DNA of 64,000 nt from Acidihalobacter aeolianus (lineage in GTDB: Bacteria; Pseudomonadota; Gammaproteobacteria; DSM-5130; Acidihalobacteraceae): the NCBI RefSeq assembly GCF_001753165.1, contig NZ_CP017448.1, positions 329,183 through 393,182 on the forward strand. The letters run 5' to 3'. Under the pieces are notes generated by a model that saw only the letters and a program-made list of their open reading frames with translations, was not told the DNA's origin and made no database searches. Shown in pieces: positions 47,976 to 56,001 of this stretch (its first letter is position 1; each line of letters opens with the position of its first letter). The position numbers and the translations under genes are program-made.

Positions 47976-49733
47976 TCAGCGGGAGGCGATGGAAAATTGT
48001 TCGGCCAGAGGTCCGAGTGCGTCCGCCGGGACGAAATTCAGCAGTCCGACCATCAAGATGAATCCGACCAGAAGAGCCGCGAACAGCGGACCATGGGTGG
48101 GTAGCGTTCCGACACCGGATTGCAGGCGTCGCTTTTCTGCGAGAGATCCAGCGATGGCCAGTACAGGCACGATGACGCCGAAACGCCCGAACCACATGAC
48201 AATGCCTAATAGAACGTTGTAGAAAACGGTATCGGCCGATAGTCCGGCGAACGCGCTGCCGTTGTTGTTCGCTGCCGAGGTCAGGGCATAGAGAATCTCG
48301 GTAAAACCGTGAGCGCCTGGATTGAGGGGCGCGCTACGCCCGGCATGCGTGAGTACGGCGAGGGCTGTGCCGAGAAGGGCCAGCAAAGGGCTGATCAGAA
48401 TGGCGATGGATACCATCTTGATCTCGAAGGTTTCGATTTTTTTGCCGAGATATTCGGGCGATCGGCCGATCATCAGGCCGGCCACGAAAACGGCGAGCAG
48501 GGCGTAGATCAAGATGCCGTATAACCCCGAGCCTACCCCGCCGAATACCACCTCTCCCAACTGCATCAGCGCCAGTGGGCCGGCACCTCCCAACGGCGTG
48601 TAAGAGTCAAGCATCGAGTTGACGGCACCACAAGACGTGGCAGTTGCCGCCGTGTCGAACAGTGCCGAAGCGCCTGGGCCGAAACGCACCTCCTTGCCTT
48701 CCATGTTGCCGCCGCTCTGCAAGGCCGAGGCTTGCTGATTGACGTGCAGTTGGGTCAACAGAGGATTGCCCTGCTGCTCGAAGAGCATGGTCGGAATGGT
48801 GAATATCAGGAATAAGACAACCATCGCGCCGTATAGAGCCCAGGCTTGCCGGCGGTCTCCGACCATGCGGCCGAAGGCGAATACGAGGGCTACGGAAATC
48901 AACGGAATTGCGAGCATCTCCATGAAGTTGGAGAGTGCCGTCGGGTTTTCGTATGGATGCGCAGAATTGACGTTGAAAAAGCCTCCCCCATTGGTGCCCA
49001 GCAGCTTGATCGCTTCCTGGGAGGCCACAGGGCCCATGGCAATGGTCTGGTTGGATGGGGCAGCCGCCGAATGGACGACCTCCCCGATCTTGGGGGAGAA
49101 TTGGGTCGACTGGAGTGTATGTACCTGGCGATATCCGGATAAATTCTGAATCACGCCCTGCCCGACAAGCGCCAGAGAAAAAATCAGTGAGAGGGGGATG
49201 AGAATCCACAACACCGCACGCGCAAGGTCGATCCACACATTACCCAAATGCCGCACCGATTCTCCTGACATGGCTCTGATCAGTGAGATGGCTATCACCA
49301 ATCCGGTAGCAGCAGAAAAGAAATTCTGCGTAGTAAGCGCGCTCATCTGTGCGAGATAACTCATGGTGGTTTCGCCACCATAGTTCTGCCAGTTCGTATT
49401 GGTGACGAAGCTGACCGCGGTGTCGAACGCCAGTCCAGGAGGTACGGCAGGAAGGTGTGCGGGATTTAACGGAAGGACATTCTGCAGGCGCAAGATGCCA
49501 TAGGTCGTAAATACGCCAAGGACATTGAACAATAAAAGCCCGGTTGTGTAATGCAACCAGCCATGCGACTCCTGAGTACGCAACCCAATCAAGCGGAATA
49601 ATGGAGATTCAACTTGGCGTAGCCATGAAAATCGGCCGGCCATTACCGGCTCGATCCAATATGAAAGAATCCAGCCCAACGCAGTCAACAACACCAGATA
49701 GACTGCAAGCAACTGCCAGTTGCCCGTTGTCAT
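47976..49733 (-). CDS. kdpA: Potassium-transporting ATPase subunit A
   Basis: 585 residues, ten membrane helices, K+ channel-like. Selectivity-filter-type segments are [44 protein letters not shown] and [15 protein letters not shown]. The ATG at 49733 overlaps the kdpF stop; the open frame beyond it is not part of the protein. Confidence 0.97.
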   Translation of the reverse strand: MTTGNWQLLAVYLVLLTALGWILSYWIEPVMAGRFSWLRQVESPLFRLIGLRTQESHGWLHYTTGLLLFNVLGVFTTYGILRLQNVLPLNPAHLPAVPPGLAFDTAVSFVTNTNWQNYGGETTMSYLAQMSALTTQNFFSAATGLVIAISLIRAMSGESVRHLGNVWIDLARAVLWILIPLSLIFSLALVGQGVIQNLSGYRQVHTLQSTQFSPKIGEVVHSAAAPSNQTIAMGPVASQEAIKLLGTNGGGFFNVNSAHPYENPTALSNFMEMLAIPLISVALVFAFGRMVGDRRQAWALYGAMVVLFLIFTIPTMLFEQQGNPLLTQLHVNQQASALQSGGNMEGKEVRFGPGASALFDTAATATSCGAVNSMLDSYTPLGGAGPLALMQLGEVVFGGVGSGLYGILIYALLAVFVAGLMIGRSPEYLGKKIETFEIKMVSIAILISPLLALLGTALAVLTHAGRSAPLNPGAHGFTEILYALTSAANNNGSAFAGLSADTVFYNVLLGIVMWFGRFGVIVPVLAIAGSLAEKRRLQSGVGTLPTHGPLFAALLVGFILMVGLLNFVPADALGPLAEQFSIASR

Positions 49734-49918
49734 GTCAGTTTCTCGGGGTAAAGCAGCATGGCGAGTAGATAGGCAAACAGACCGATGCAGAGAATGCCGG
49801 CCGCCCATATCTGCCCGTTCAAGGCCCTGTCACCTCTCATTTGCCTGGCGCATAGCCTTACCAGGCCCAATGTGAGTAAAAACAGGCTTGTCAGTAAGGT
49901 CCCGCAGATCAAATCCAT
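49730..49918 (-). CDS. kdpF: KdpF-like small subunit with N-terminal extra helix
   Basis: 62 residues, about twice the length of a standard KdpF. The C-terminal half (ILCIGLFAYLLAMLLYPEKL) is a typical KdpF helix. The N-terminal half (MDLICGTLLTSLFLLTLGLV, then RLCARQMRGD) is a separate membrane helix resembling the small hypothetical protein often encoded just upstream of kdpF. Thus two usually separate small proteins seem to be joined here. KdpF stabilises the KdpABC complex. Its stop overlaps the kdpA start. Confidence 0.8.
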   Translation of the reverse strand: MDLICGTLLTSLFLLTLGLVRLCARQMRGDRALNGQIWAAGILCIGLFAYLLAMLLYPEKLT

Positions 49919-50299
49919 GTCGACTTCCTTGGCGAAGACATGGGCAGGATGCTAAGGACGCGAGTGTCAAAACGGCATAGAGACTTCCGGCAGGCGTATC
50001 AAGATTCCATCAAGAAGAATCCAGGCAGCGTGATCCGAGCTTGTGGCGGTTAGGAATAATGAGGTCGGATTTGCCGAAACGCTGGTGTGCTGACAACCAT
50101 CGTGCTCATGATTGGCGGTTGCAGGGGGGAGCGGGAGATGTTTTGCAATTGCTCACCCCTGCTTGCGGTGTGAGCAATTGCAAAAAACATGCGATGACGA
50201 GCAGGTATCGGTGATGCACTTAGCGCGGTCGTACATCAACGCAGTGGAATGATGGTGCATTGCTTAATTGCGCTGACCTTCGTCCGCCATTTCCGTTCA
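49919..50299. other. Intergenic region between kdpF and the sigma54 activator gene
   Basis: 381 bases without a gene. It must hold the kdp promoter and presumably the KdpE site, which I could not assign. It also holds the long inverted repeat at 50141-50185. A GG-N10-GC spacing occurs on the minus strand near 49990-50005 (ccGGaagtctctatGCc), but the flanking bases fit a sigma54 promoter poorly. Confidence 0.5.
50141..50185. repeat. 15-bp inverted repeat upstream of kdp
   Basis: Perfect arms ttttgcaattgctca (50141-50155) and tgagcaattgcaaaa (50171-50185), spacer 15 bases; each arm contains the palindrome gcaattgc. No T tract suits a terminator in either direction. It lies 223 bases upstream of kdpF and 115 bases after the activator gene, so an operator or enhancer role is plausible. 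Confidence 0.6.
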
Positions 50300-51973
50300 T
50301 CACCAGGTTCGATTGTGTGGTTGCTGGTCTTCGGGTTGCCGGTATTCGGCTGGCTTGATGCCATGCGATTTGAGTTTCTGCTGCACCGCTCGCGGTGTGA
50401 CACCGAGTTCGCGCGCAACGGCGCTGACCCGGCCGCGGTAGCGGCGCAGGCTGTCGCGGATCGCTCGTGACTCCGCCGCATTCGCGGCTTCCCGCTTGAG
50501 TTCGCGAAGGGGTATTCCGTCGCCGCTTTCGTCGGTCTCCGGTAGGGCGAGTTCACCGATTCGATCGATCAGCCGTCCTTCGGTAAACAGGTAGGCGCGT
50601 TCCAGGCGGTTTTCCAGTTCGCGAATATTGCCGGGCCAGTCGTGCGCCAAGAGCTGCCTCCAGGCATCTGGACCGAGCAGTTTTTCGCCGCGGTCGTATT
50701 TTTCCGCAAGCCGCGACAGGATGGCTTGCGCCAGGGCGGAAAGATCGTCGATGCGCCGACGCAGGGGCGGGATGTCGATCGGTACCACATTCAGGCGGTA
50801 GTAGAGATCGTGTCTCAGCCGGCCTCCGTGCAGTAACTCGTCTGGGTCCTGATTGCTGGCTGCCACAACGCGCACATCCACGTATTGCGTATGTGCGCCA
50901 CCGACGCGCTCGAAGGCGCCTTCCTGGAGTACGCGCAGCAATTTCACCTGTGCCGCCAACGGCAGCGAGTTGATTTCGTCGAGGAACAGCGTGCCCCCAT
51001 CGGCGCGCTCGAAAAAGCCGCGGTGCACGTCGCAGGCGCCTGTGAAGGCGCCGCGCTCGTGGCCGAACAGCTCGCTTTCCACCAGCCCTTCCGGAATGGC
51101 GCCGCAGTTGAGGGTGACGAAGGGGTTGTCGCGACGTGGGCTCAGCACGTGGATGGTACGTGCGACGACCTCCTTGCCGACACCGGTTTCTCCGGTAATT
51201 AGCACGCTGGCGTCCGTCGGCGCGACCGTGCGCGCGGCGTCCAGTGCCGCGCGCATGGCGCGCGATTCGGCCACGATGCGCATACCCGGCAGTTTTCGCC
51301 CGGATGCGTGCTGTGCAGCACACCAGGTATCTCCTAGCCGGCGCTGCAGTTCAGGGTCCTCGCTGCCTGAGAGGCCTGAGCTGACGGCCCCATCGTGTGC
51401 GTGGTATTCATCGCCGGGTTTGTCGGTCGCCAGTGCGGATTCGAGGTATACCCGAGCTTCGCAGCAGCCATCGCCGACGGCTATGCGTTTGCTGAGATGG
51501 ACCTTGGCATAGCCGAAATTGCGCGCTCCGATGGCACCAAACACGCTGGAGGTCATGCGACACAACTCGGGAGCCTGTTTCACGGCCTCGCCGAATGGAC
51601 AGACGTGGTTCACTACGGTGATATGTCCCCGTGTGTGCTCCAGGATCTGGAATTGTCCACCGATGTGGTTTTTGATTTCGACAATAAGATTGGCATAGCG
51701 TGCCTGATCCAGTGGTGCATCGGCATCGATCGACTGACAGACGCGGCCGGCGGATTCCATACAGCTTGCAGCAGCGAGTCCGAGGTGCTCGATATAGCGT
51801 TGCCGGTCGCGATCCTCGAGGCTGCACAACTGACCAGCCACATTGATGCTTTGTGCGATAAAGGTCTGCAGAAAGGCCGTGGGGGTGAGCGGTGGCGGGC
51901 GATGTGCGGTCATGACATTCACCGGCTTGTATGGCGAGGCAGAAAGTCTAGGCGCTGAAACGGTCTTGCGCAT
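50300..51973 (-). CDS. Sigma54-dependent transcriptional activator with Cys-rich sensor domain
   Basis: 557 residues. The N-terminal 230 residues are a sensor with an unusual cysteine pattern (HVCPFGEAVKQAPELCRM, then VGDGCCEARVYLES), family not recognised. The AAA+ domain has Walker A GETGVGKE, the sigma54-contact loop GAFTGA in HERGAFTGACD, and Walker B GGTLFLDEIN. A Fis-type HTH ends the protein (RVSAVARELGVTPRAVQQKL). The start at 51973 follows the zinc-ribbon stop by two bases; 51913 is an alternative. It probably controls its own operon, which has a sigma54 promoter. Confidence 0.88.
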   Translation of the reverse strand: MRKTVSAPRLSASPYKPVNVMTAHRPPPLTPTAFLQTFIAQSINVAGQLCSLEDRDRQRYIEHLGLAAASCMESAGRVCQSIDADAPLDQARYANLIVEIKNHIGGQFQILEHTRGHITVVNHVCPFGEAVKQAPELCRMTSSVFGAIGARNFGYAKVHLSKRIAVGDGCCEARVYLESALATDKPGDEYHAHDGAVSSGLSGSEDPELQRRLGDTWCAAQHASGRKLPGMRIVAESRAMRAALDAARTVAPTDASVLITGETGVGKEVVARTIHVLSPRRDNPFVTLNCGAIPEGLVESELFGHERGAFTGACDVHRGFFERADGGTLFLDEINSLPLAAQVKLLRVLQEGAFERVGGAHTQYVDVRVVAASNQDPDELLHGGRLRHDLYYRLNVVPIDIPPLRRRIDDLSALAQAILSRLAEKYDRGEKLLGPDAWRQLLAHDWPGNIRELENRLERAYLFTEGRLIDRIGELALPETDESGDGIPLRELKREAANAAESRAIRDSLRRYRGRVSAVARELGVTPRAVQQKLKSHGIKPAEYRQPEDQQPHNRTW

Positions 51974-51975
51974 CC

Positions 51976-52215
51976 TTAGTGGTTGTGGTTATGCGGACGG
52001 CCAGCTGCACAGGCCGGGCAGTGTGTGGTGCCGGTCTTGAGGCTGCGCATGGCCTCTTCTCGACCGCAGGCCATGCGGCCATGCAGGGCGGGGGCCGACG
52101 GCAGGCGGTCGGTGGGTGCGCCGCAGGCCGGGCAGCCGGGGTTCGGTGCACCGTAGGCGCAGACGGATTCGAAGCTCGTGCCGCAGTCGCGGCAGGCGAA
52201 ATCATAGATCGGCAT
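51976..52215 (-). CDS. FmdB-type zinc ribbon protein
   Basis: 79 residues. MPIYDFACRDCGTSFE and GCPACGAPTD give the four-cysteine zinc ribbon of the FmdB regulatory-protein family; a second CxxC (HCPACA) and a His-rich end (RPHNHNH) add further metal-binding potential. It lies 43 bases after the hydrolase gene and two bases before the activator gene. FmdB proteins often accompany small-molecule hydrolases; role here unknown. Confidence 0.82.
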   Translation of the reverse strand: MPIYDFACRDCGTSFESVCAYGAPNPGCPACGAPTDRLPSAPALHGRMACGREEAMRSLKTGTTHCPACAAGRPHNHNH

Positions 52216-52258
52216 GGCGTGTCTCCAGTCGGGTGAAGTGCTACCTGCAGCCGACGGT

Positions 52259-52858
52259 TTATTTGGCGCCCATGGCCTTGTTGGTGTTCACCTTTTCGCC
52301 TACGCGGAAATGCGGCGGACGTAGGTGCCCTGTTTCCACCTCCCAGATCCAGCCGCTGACGGTGACGTGATCCGGGATCAGGGGGTGATTGCGCACGTAT
52401 TCGACCTGACGCGCACAGACTTCGTCGACGTCGCTGAACATCTTGATCCATTTGCCGAACGAGCCTTCCCTGAGGGTCAGCTCGGGCAGGTCGGGGTCGA
52501 GCTGCACCTTGTCGACGTCGATCCCCTTTTCGCGCAGTGCGCGAACCAGGGTGTCCGTGTGCGCCGACATCATGCCGCACTCGGTGTGGTTGATGATGAC
52601 GATTTCCTCGGTACCGAAGAAGTTGCAGGTGAGCATGGCGGAACGGATCGCGTCATCGGTGATCAGCCCGCCCGCATTGCGGAACACGTGGGCGTCGCCG
52701 TGGTCGCCGCGGATGCCGAGCGCTTCGTCCACGGGCAGGCGTTCGTCCATGCAGGCGCAGACCCAAAGCCTGCGATTGTTCGGGATGCCCATCTGCCGAC
52801 GCAGCGCCCAATGCTTGCGGCTCTCGAAGTCGGATTCCAACTGCTGTTTGAGTGACAT
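52259..52858 (-). CDS. Beta-carbonic anhydrase-fold enzyme, carbon disulfide hydrolase candidate
   Basis: 199 residues. Zinc ligands are Cys36 (CACMDER), His91 and Cys94 (NHTECGM), with the Asp38-Arg40 dyad. Blocks GIPNNRRLW, RNAGGLITDDAIRSAMLT, NFFGTEEI and RNHPLIPDHVTVSGWIWEVE match, as I remember it, the CS2 hydrolase of Acidianus A1-3 and the CS2/COS hydrolases of thiobacilli more closely than housekeeping carbonic anhydrases. CS2 would give COS, then H2S and CO2. The start at 52858 has aggag eight bases upstream; a TTG at 52864 is too close to it. First gene of a sigma54 operon. Plain carbonic anhydrase is the alternative. Confidence 0.8.
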   Translation of the reverse strand: MSLKQQLESDFESRKHWALRRQMGIPNNRRLWVCACMDERLPVDEALGIRGDHGDAHVFRNAGGLITDDAIRSAMLTCNFFGTEEIVIINHTECGMMSAHTDTLVRALREKGIDVDKVQLDPDLPELTLREGSFGKWIKMFSDVDEVCARQVEYVRNHPLIPDHVTVSGWIWEVETGHLRPPHFRVGEKVNTNKAMGAK

Positions 52859-52918
52859 GGTCAATCTCCTCTGCGTGTCCTGAGTTAGCTTTCGACTGCA
52901 GGTAGCAGGGGGGATGTG

Positions 52919-52934
52919 AGCAAGAGGCGGGCCA
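52919..52934 (-). promoter_or_regulatory. Sigma54 promoter of the CS2-hydrolase operon
   Basis: On the minus strand (52934 to 52919) the sequence reads TGGCCCG-CCTC-TTGCT, one base off the consensus TGGCACG-N4-TTGCW; GG and GC are ten bases apart. Transcription would start near 52908, about 50 bases before the hydrolase ATG. The operon's third gene encodes a sigma54 activator. Confidence 0.82.
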
Positions 52935-53008
52935 GGATGGTTGTGTTACTAACCTTTTGATTTTACATATATATTTTTATTCGGCATGCGTGTGTTTTTC
53001 ACGTAAAT

Positions 53009-53081
53009 TTCGCATGGTTTTTAAGAAATATGTGGAATATTAGCGGCTTGATTGGCGAAATCCAATTTCGTGCCATGCGAA
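53009..53081. promoter_or_regulatory. Candidate enhancer (inverted 9-mers) for the sigma54 activator
   Basis: TTCGCATGG at 53009-53017 and its exact reverse complement CCATGCGAA at 53073-53081, in an AT-rich region about 75-150 bases upstream of the sigma54 promoter at 52934. A looser copy (ggcatgcg) is at 52983-52990. Position and symmetry suit an activator binding site. The rest of the 52935-53241 gap shows no gene. Confidence 0.5.
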
Positions 53082-53241
53082 GCTGAGGTTCGCTCATATA
53101 AGATACCCAAGATAGAGAAATGCACTTCTTGATGCGAGTAGAAACTGACCACGGTACGGTGAAGATGAGCGGAACGCCCTTACTGCCGGTGGTGCAAGGG
53201 GGGCAAGTCCGGCGGATGGATGGACGAAGGCTGTGTATGCA

Positions 53242-53817
53242 TCAACCGCCGGCTTCGTCGCCGAGTTCGCGTACGACCCTGGCTGGCACGCCGGCCACGA
53301 AGGTGTTCGGCGGGACGTCCCGGGTGACCACGGCACCGGCGCCCACCACGGCGTTCTCGCCGATGCTCACGCCGCCGAGGACGGTCGCGCCGGCGGCGAT
53401 CCAGACGTTCCTGCCGATGGCGATGGGTCTGACCTCGATAAAGGCGCGCCGCTCGGCCGGGTCGAGCGGGTGGCTCGCGGTGATCAGGCTCACGTTCGGT
53501 CCGATCATCACCAGATCGGCGATCTCCACCCCGCCCATGTCGTAGACGGTGCAGCCCTGGTTGATGATGACCTTGCGCCCGATGCGGATGTTGCGCCCGC
53601 ATTCCGTATGAAACGGCGGGATCAGCTTGAAGGTCTCGTCGACCGGTTGGCCGGTCAATTCGCCGAACAGCGCCCGGATTTGCGCAGCGTCCTCGAAGCC
53701 GAGCCGGTTCAGCTTTGCGGTCTGGCGCATGGCCCGTTTGACGTCGGCGGCGATCGCGTCCCACTCGGGGCTCGGGATCGGTATGCGCCTAGCGGGCGGC
53801 CGGGAACGGCTGTTCAT
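53242..53817 (-). CDS. Sugar O-acetyltransferase (maltose/galactoside acetyltransferase type)
   Basis: 191 residues, left-handed beta-helix hexapeptide repeats: NIRIGRKVIINQGCTVYDMG, IGPNVSLITASHPLDPAERR (with the catalytic His in SHPLD) and RNVWIAAGATVLGGVSIGEN. The end is VAGVPARVVREL. It uses acetyl-CoA; acceptor unknown. It points the same way as the CS2 operon genes but starts upstream of their promoter, so is independent. Confidence 0.86.
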   Translation of the reverse strand: MNSRSRPPARRIPIPSPEWDAIAADVKRAMRQTAKLNRLGFEDAAQIRALFGELTGQPVDETFKLIPPFHTECGRNIRIGRKVIINQGCTVYDMGGVEIADLVMIGPNVSLITASHPLDPAERRAFIEVRPIAIGRNVWIAAGATVLGGVSIGENAVVGAGAVVTRDVPPNTFVAGVPARVVRELGDEAGG

Positions 53818-53876
53818 CGGCTCAGGCCGACTGGTGCATGGCGGTTTGTGGGGTCAACGCGCCCGCGTCGACGCAG

Positions 53877-54926
53877 TCAGTGGCCATGGCGGTGATGCGC
53901 GTCGGGAAAGTGTGCGTGGGCGTGCGTCTGCGGCTCGTGCCGGTGGGCATGGCTGTGTCGGGTGTCGGGGGCGACGGGAAACGGGTGCGTGTGCTGGTGG
54001 TGTTCGTCGTGGACGTGCGCGTGTTCGTGCAGCAGCGCCTCGTGCGTATGCCGGTGTGCGTGATGCTCGGTCAGGTGCAGCCAGGTGCCCAGGCCCATCA
54101 ACGCGCCGGCGACCAGCAGCTTGAGGGTGAAGGGTTCGCCCATCAGTACCGCGAGGGCGGCGCCGAAAAACGGCGCCACCGAGAAATACGCGCCGGTACG
54201 GGCCGTGCCGAGGTGGCGCAGCCCGGCGACGAACAGCGTCAGGCTGACGCCGTAGGCCATCAGGCCGACGAGCATCGCCCCGGCGATCGCGGACGGGCTC
54301 GGCAGGGTGGCGCCCAGCGCCAGTGCCAGCCCGAGATTGACGATGCCCGCGACCAGGCCCTTGATGCCGGCGATCCACGCGGCGTCGCTGAGCGAGACCT
54401 TGCGTGTCAGGTTGTTGTCGATGCCCCAGGCAAGGCAGGCGCCCAGGATCGCCAGTGCGGGCCACCATCCGGCGAAGCGGGCCTCGCCCGGCCAGCTGAT
54501 TACCACCGCGCCCAGAACGATGGCGGCCATGCCCAGGGCGATGCGCCGGTCGAAATTCTCCTTGAAGGCGAACCAGGCCAGCAGTGCGGTGAACACGCTC
54601 TCGGCATTGAGCAGCAGCGACGCCCCGGTGGCCGGCATGCGGGTCAGGCCGAACATCAACAGTACCGGCCCGACGATGCCGCCGGCCGCCACGGCGCCGG
54701 CGAACCAGAGGACTTCGGTACGCGAAATGGACACGCGCGGGGCGCGCGTGACGATGCGGTAGGCCATCAGGCCGATGCCCGAGCCGAGGTAGAGCAGGCC
54801 GGCGAGCAGCCACGGCCCGACGTCGCTCAGCAGCGCCTTGGCCAGCGGTGTGCCCGCGCCGAACAGCAGGGCGGCGGCCAGCGCGGCCATGACGCCCGGG
54901 TTGCGTAAGCCCGATGGGGTGTCCAC
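53877..54926 (-). CDS. DMT (EamA) family transporter with histidine-rich C-terminal tail
   Basis: 349 residues. Ten membrane helices with two EamA repeats (ALLFGAGTPLAKALLSDVGP; ACLAWGIDNNLTRKV), followed by about 64 soluble residues containing some 24 histidines (ALLHEHAHVHDEHHQHTH and similar). Such tails bind Ni2+, Co2+ or Zn2+, so metal export, metal-gated transport or metal storage is plausible. It lies alone between the acetyltransferase and CDGSH genes. Substrate unknown. Confidence 0.82.
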   Translation of the reverse strand: MDTPSGLRNPGVMAALAAALLFGAGTPLAKALLSDVGPWLLAGLLYLGSGIGLMAYRIVTRAPRVSISRTEVLWFAGAVAAGGIVGPVLLMFGLTRMPATGASLLLNAESVFTALLAWFAFKENFDRRIALGMAAIVLGAVVISWPGEARFAGWWPALAILGACLAWGIDNNLTRKVSLSDAAWIAGIKGLVAGIVNLGLALALGATLPSPSAIAGAMLVGLMAYGVSLTLFVAGLRHLGTARTGAYFSVAPFFGAALAVLMGEPFTLKLLVAGALMGLGTWLHLTEHHAHRHTHEALLHEHAHVHDEHHQHTHPFPVAPDTRHSHAHRHEPQTHAHAHFPDAHHRHGH

Positions 54927-55015
54927 CTGATTGCCTCTGTCCAGCGGATCGAATGGTCAAGCGTAGCTGAGCGGACCGCGGCGGCCAACAGGTCGCATCG
55001 GATTTGCGCGGTCGA

Positions 55016-55258
55016 TTACAAGGTTTCGTGCGTACCGTCGCAGAAGGGCGGGTTGCCGGTGCGCTTGCAGCCGCACAGATAGACGGTTTCCGTGCGTTCC
55101 GCGGTGAACTGCAGTGGGGTGAATCCGCCGCGCGTGTGCGAGCCGTCGCAGAAGGGCTGCTGGCGGCTGTATCCGCAGGCACACCAGAAGTAGGATTTGT
55201 TGGCCTCCACGGCGACGGCGTAGGGGCCCTTGCGGGCGATTTTGGGTTGTTCGCTCAT
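55016..55258 (-). CDS. CDGSH-type iron-sulfur protein
   Basis: 80 residues with two tandem CDGSH motifs: CACGYSRQQPFCDGSH and CGCKRTGNPPFCDGTH. Each supplies three Cys and one His for a [2Fe-2S] cluster, as in bacterial mitoNEET-like proteins. A soluble redox or Fe-S transfer role is expected. The ATG at 55258 precedes MSEQPKIARKGPYAVAVE; the upstream frame is not coding. Confidence 0.88.
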   Translation of the reverse strand: MSEQPKIARKGPYAVAVEANKSYFWCACGYSRQQPFCDGSHTRGGFTPLQFTAERTETVYLCGCKRTGNPPFCDGTHETL

Positions 55259-55314
55259 GTGTTCGTCCTCATAGATCCGGACCCGGGTTGGGCTGCGTGT
55301 GACTCCTGCGGTCG

Positions 55315-55752
55315 TCAGGCATCGAAGCGTATCTGGAAACCGACCTTGTCTCCGCTGAAACCGCAGGATTCGTAGAACGCCAGATTCTGCGGCCGGCGGG
55401 CACCGGTTGCCAACATGACCTTGTAGCACCCCGCGTCATGTGCCGCATCGCGTGCGTGCGCCATGAGGGCGCGTCCGACGTCCTGGCGGCGTCGGTGCGC
55501 GGCGACTATGACGTTTTCGATCACTGCGAACGGGCGTCCGCCGCGTGCCAGCGAGGCGCAGAAATACAGCGTGTAGGAACCGACGATTTCACCGTCGTCG
55601 TCCGCGACCGCGATATAGCCGGTACGGGTGATATCCGCGAACAAGCGCACGAGGTCGGCGGGGGCGATAGCGGGTTCGGGTGGACGGTCGTAGCCGAGAT
55701 ACAGTTGTACGACGGTCTCGGCATCCTCGATGCGGGCGTGGCGGATGTCCAC
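55315..55752 (-). CDS. GNAT-family N-acetyltransferase
   Basis: 145 residues. MDIRHARIEDAETVVQLYLG begins the fold, IENVIVAAHRRRQDVGRALM carries the acetyl-CoA pyrophosphate loop (here RRRQDVGRAL), and QNLAFYESCGFSGDKVGFQI is the C-terminal motif. Acceptor substrate unknown. It precedes the CDGSH gene on the same strand by 57 bases. Confidence 0.83.
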   Translation of the reverse strand: MDIRHARIEDAETVVQLYLGYDRPPEPAIAPADLVRLFADITRTGYIAVADDDGEIVGSYTLYFCASLARGGRPFAVIENVIVAAHRRRQDVGRALMAHARDAAHDAGCYKVMLATGARRPQNLAFYESCGFSGDKVGFQIRFDA

Positions 55753-55846
55753 ATCAGTTGTCCGTTGGGCAGTGTGCTTAAGATTACCAGTCTGTCGATG
55801 AATTAGGCGTGCGTATTTCGAGCCTATGCGGGGAGGTTTCGGAAAC

Positions 55847-55879
55847 GAAGAAGGCCCCGGTTTCGCCGGGGCCTTCTTC
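55847..55879 (-). terminator. Strong 14-bp hairpin, probable terminator downstream of the winged-helix gene
   Basis: Perfect 14-bp stem (55847-55860 with 55866-55879; arm gaagaaggccccgg) with a five-base loop. Read on the minus strand it follows the winged-helix gene (stop at 56002) and ends in ccttcttcgttt. The T tract is poor, so it may act partly as an mRNA-stabilising or insulating hairpin. Confidence 0.6.
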
Positions 55880-56001
55880 GCACGAGTCGCATCGTTCCGA
55901 GTAGATCAATGGACCGTGATGGGACCGGCTTTCGCGATTGCGTAACCGCTATGGCACGGCTGTTGTCTTACCCGTGGTGTCTTTCCCTGTGCCTGCGGGG
56001 A

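Noticed and set aside
49988-50006. Sigma54 promoter for kdp (ccGGaagtctctatGCc on the minus strand)
   Set aside because: Only the GG-N10-GC spacing fits; the other conserved bases do not, and kdp is normally controlled by KdpDE with sigma70.
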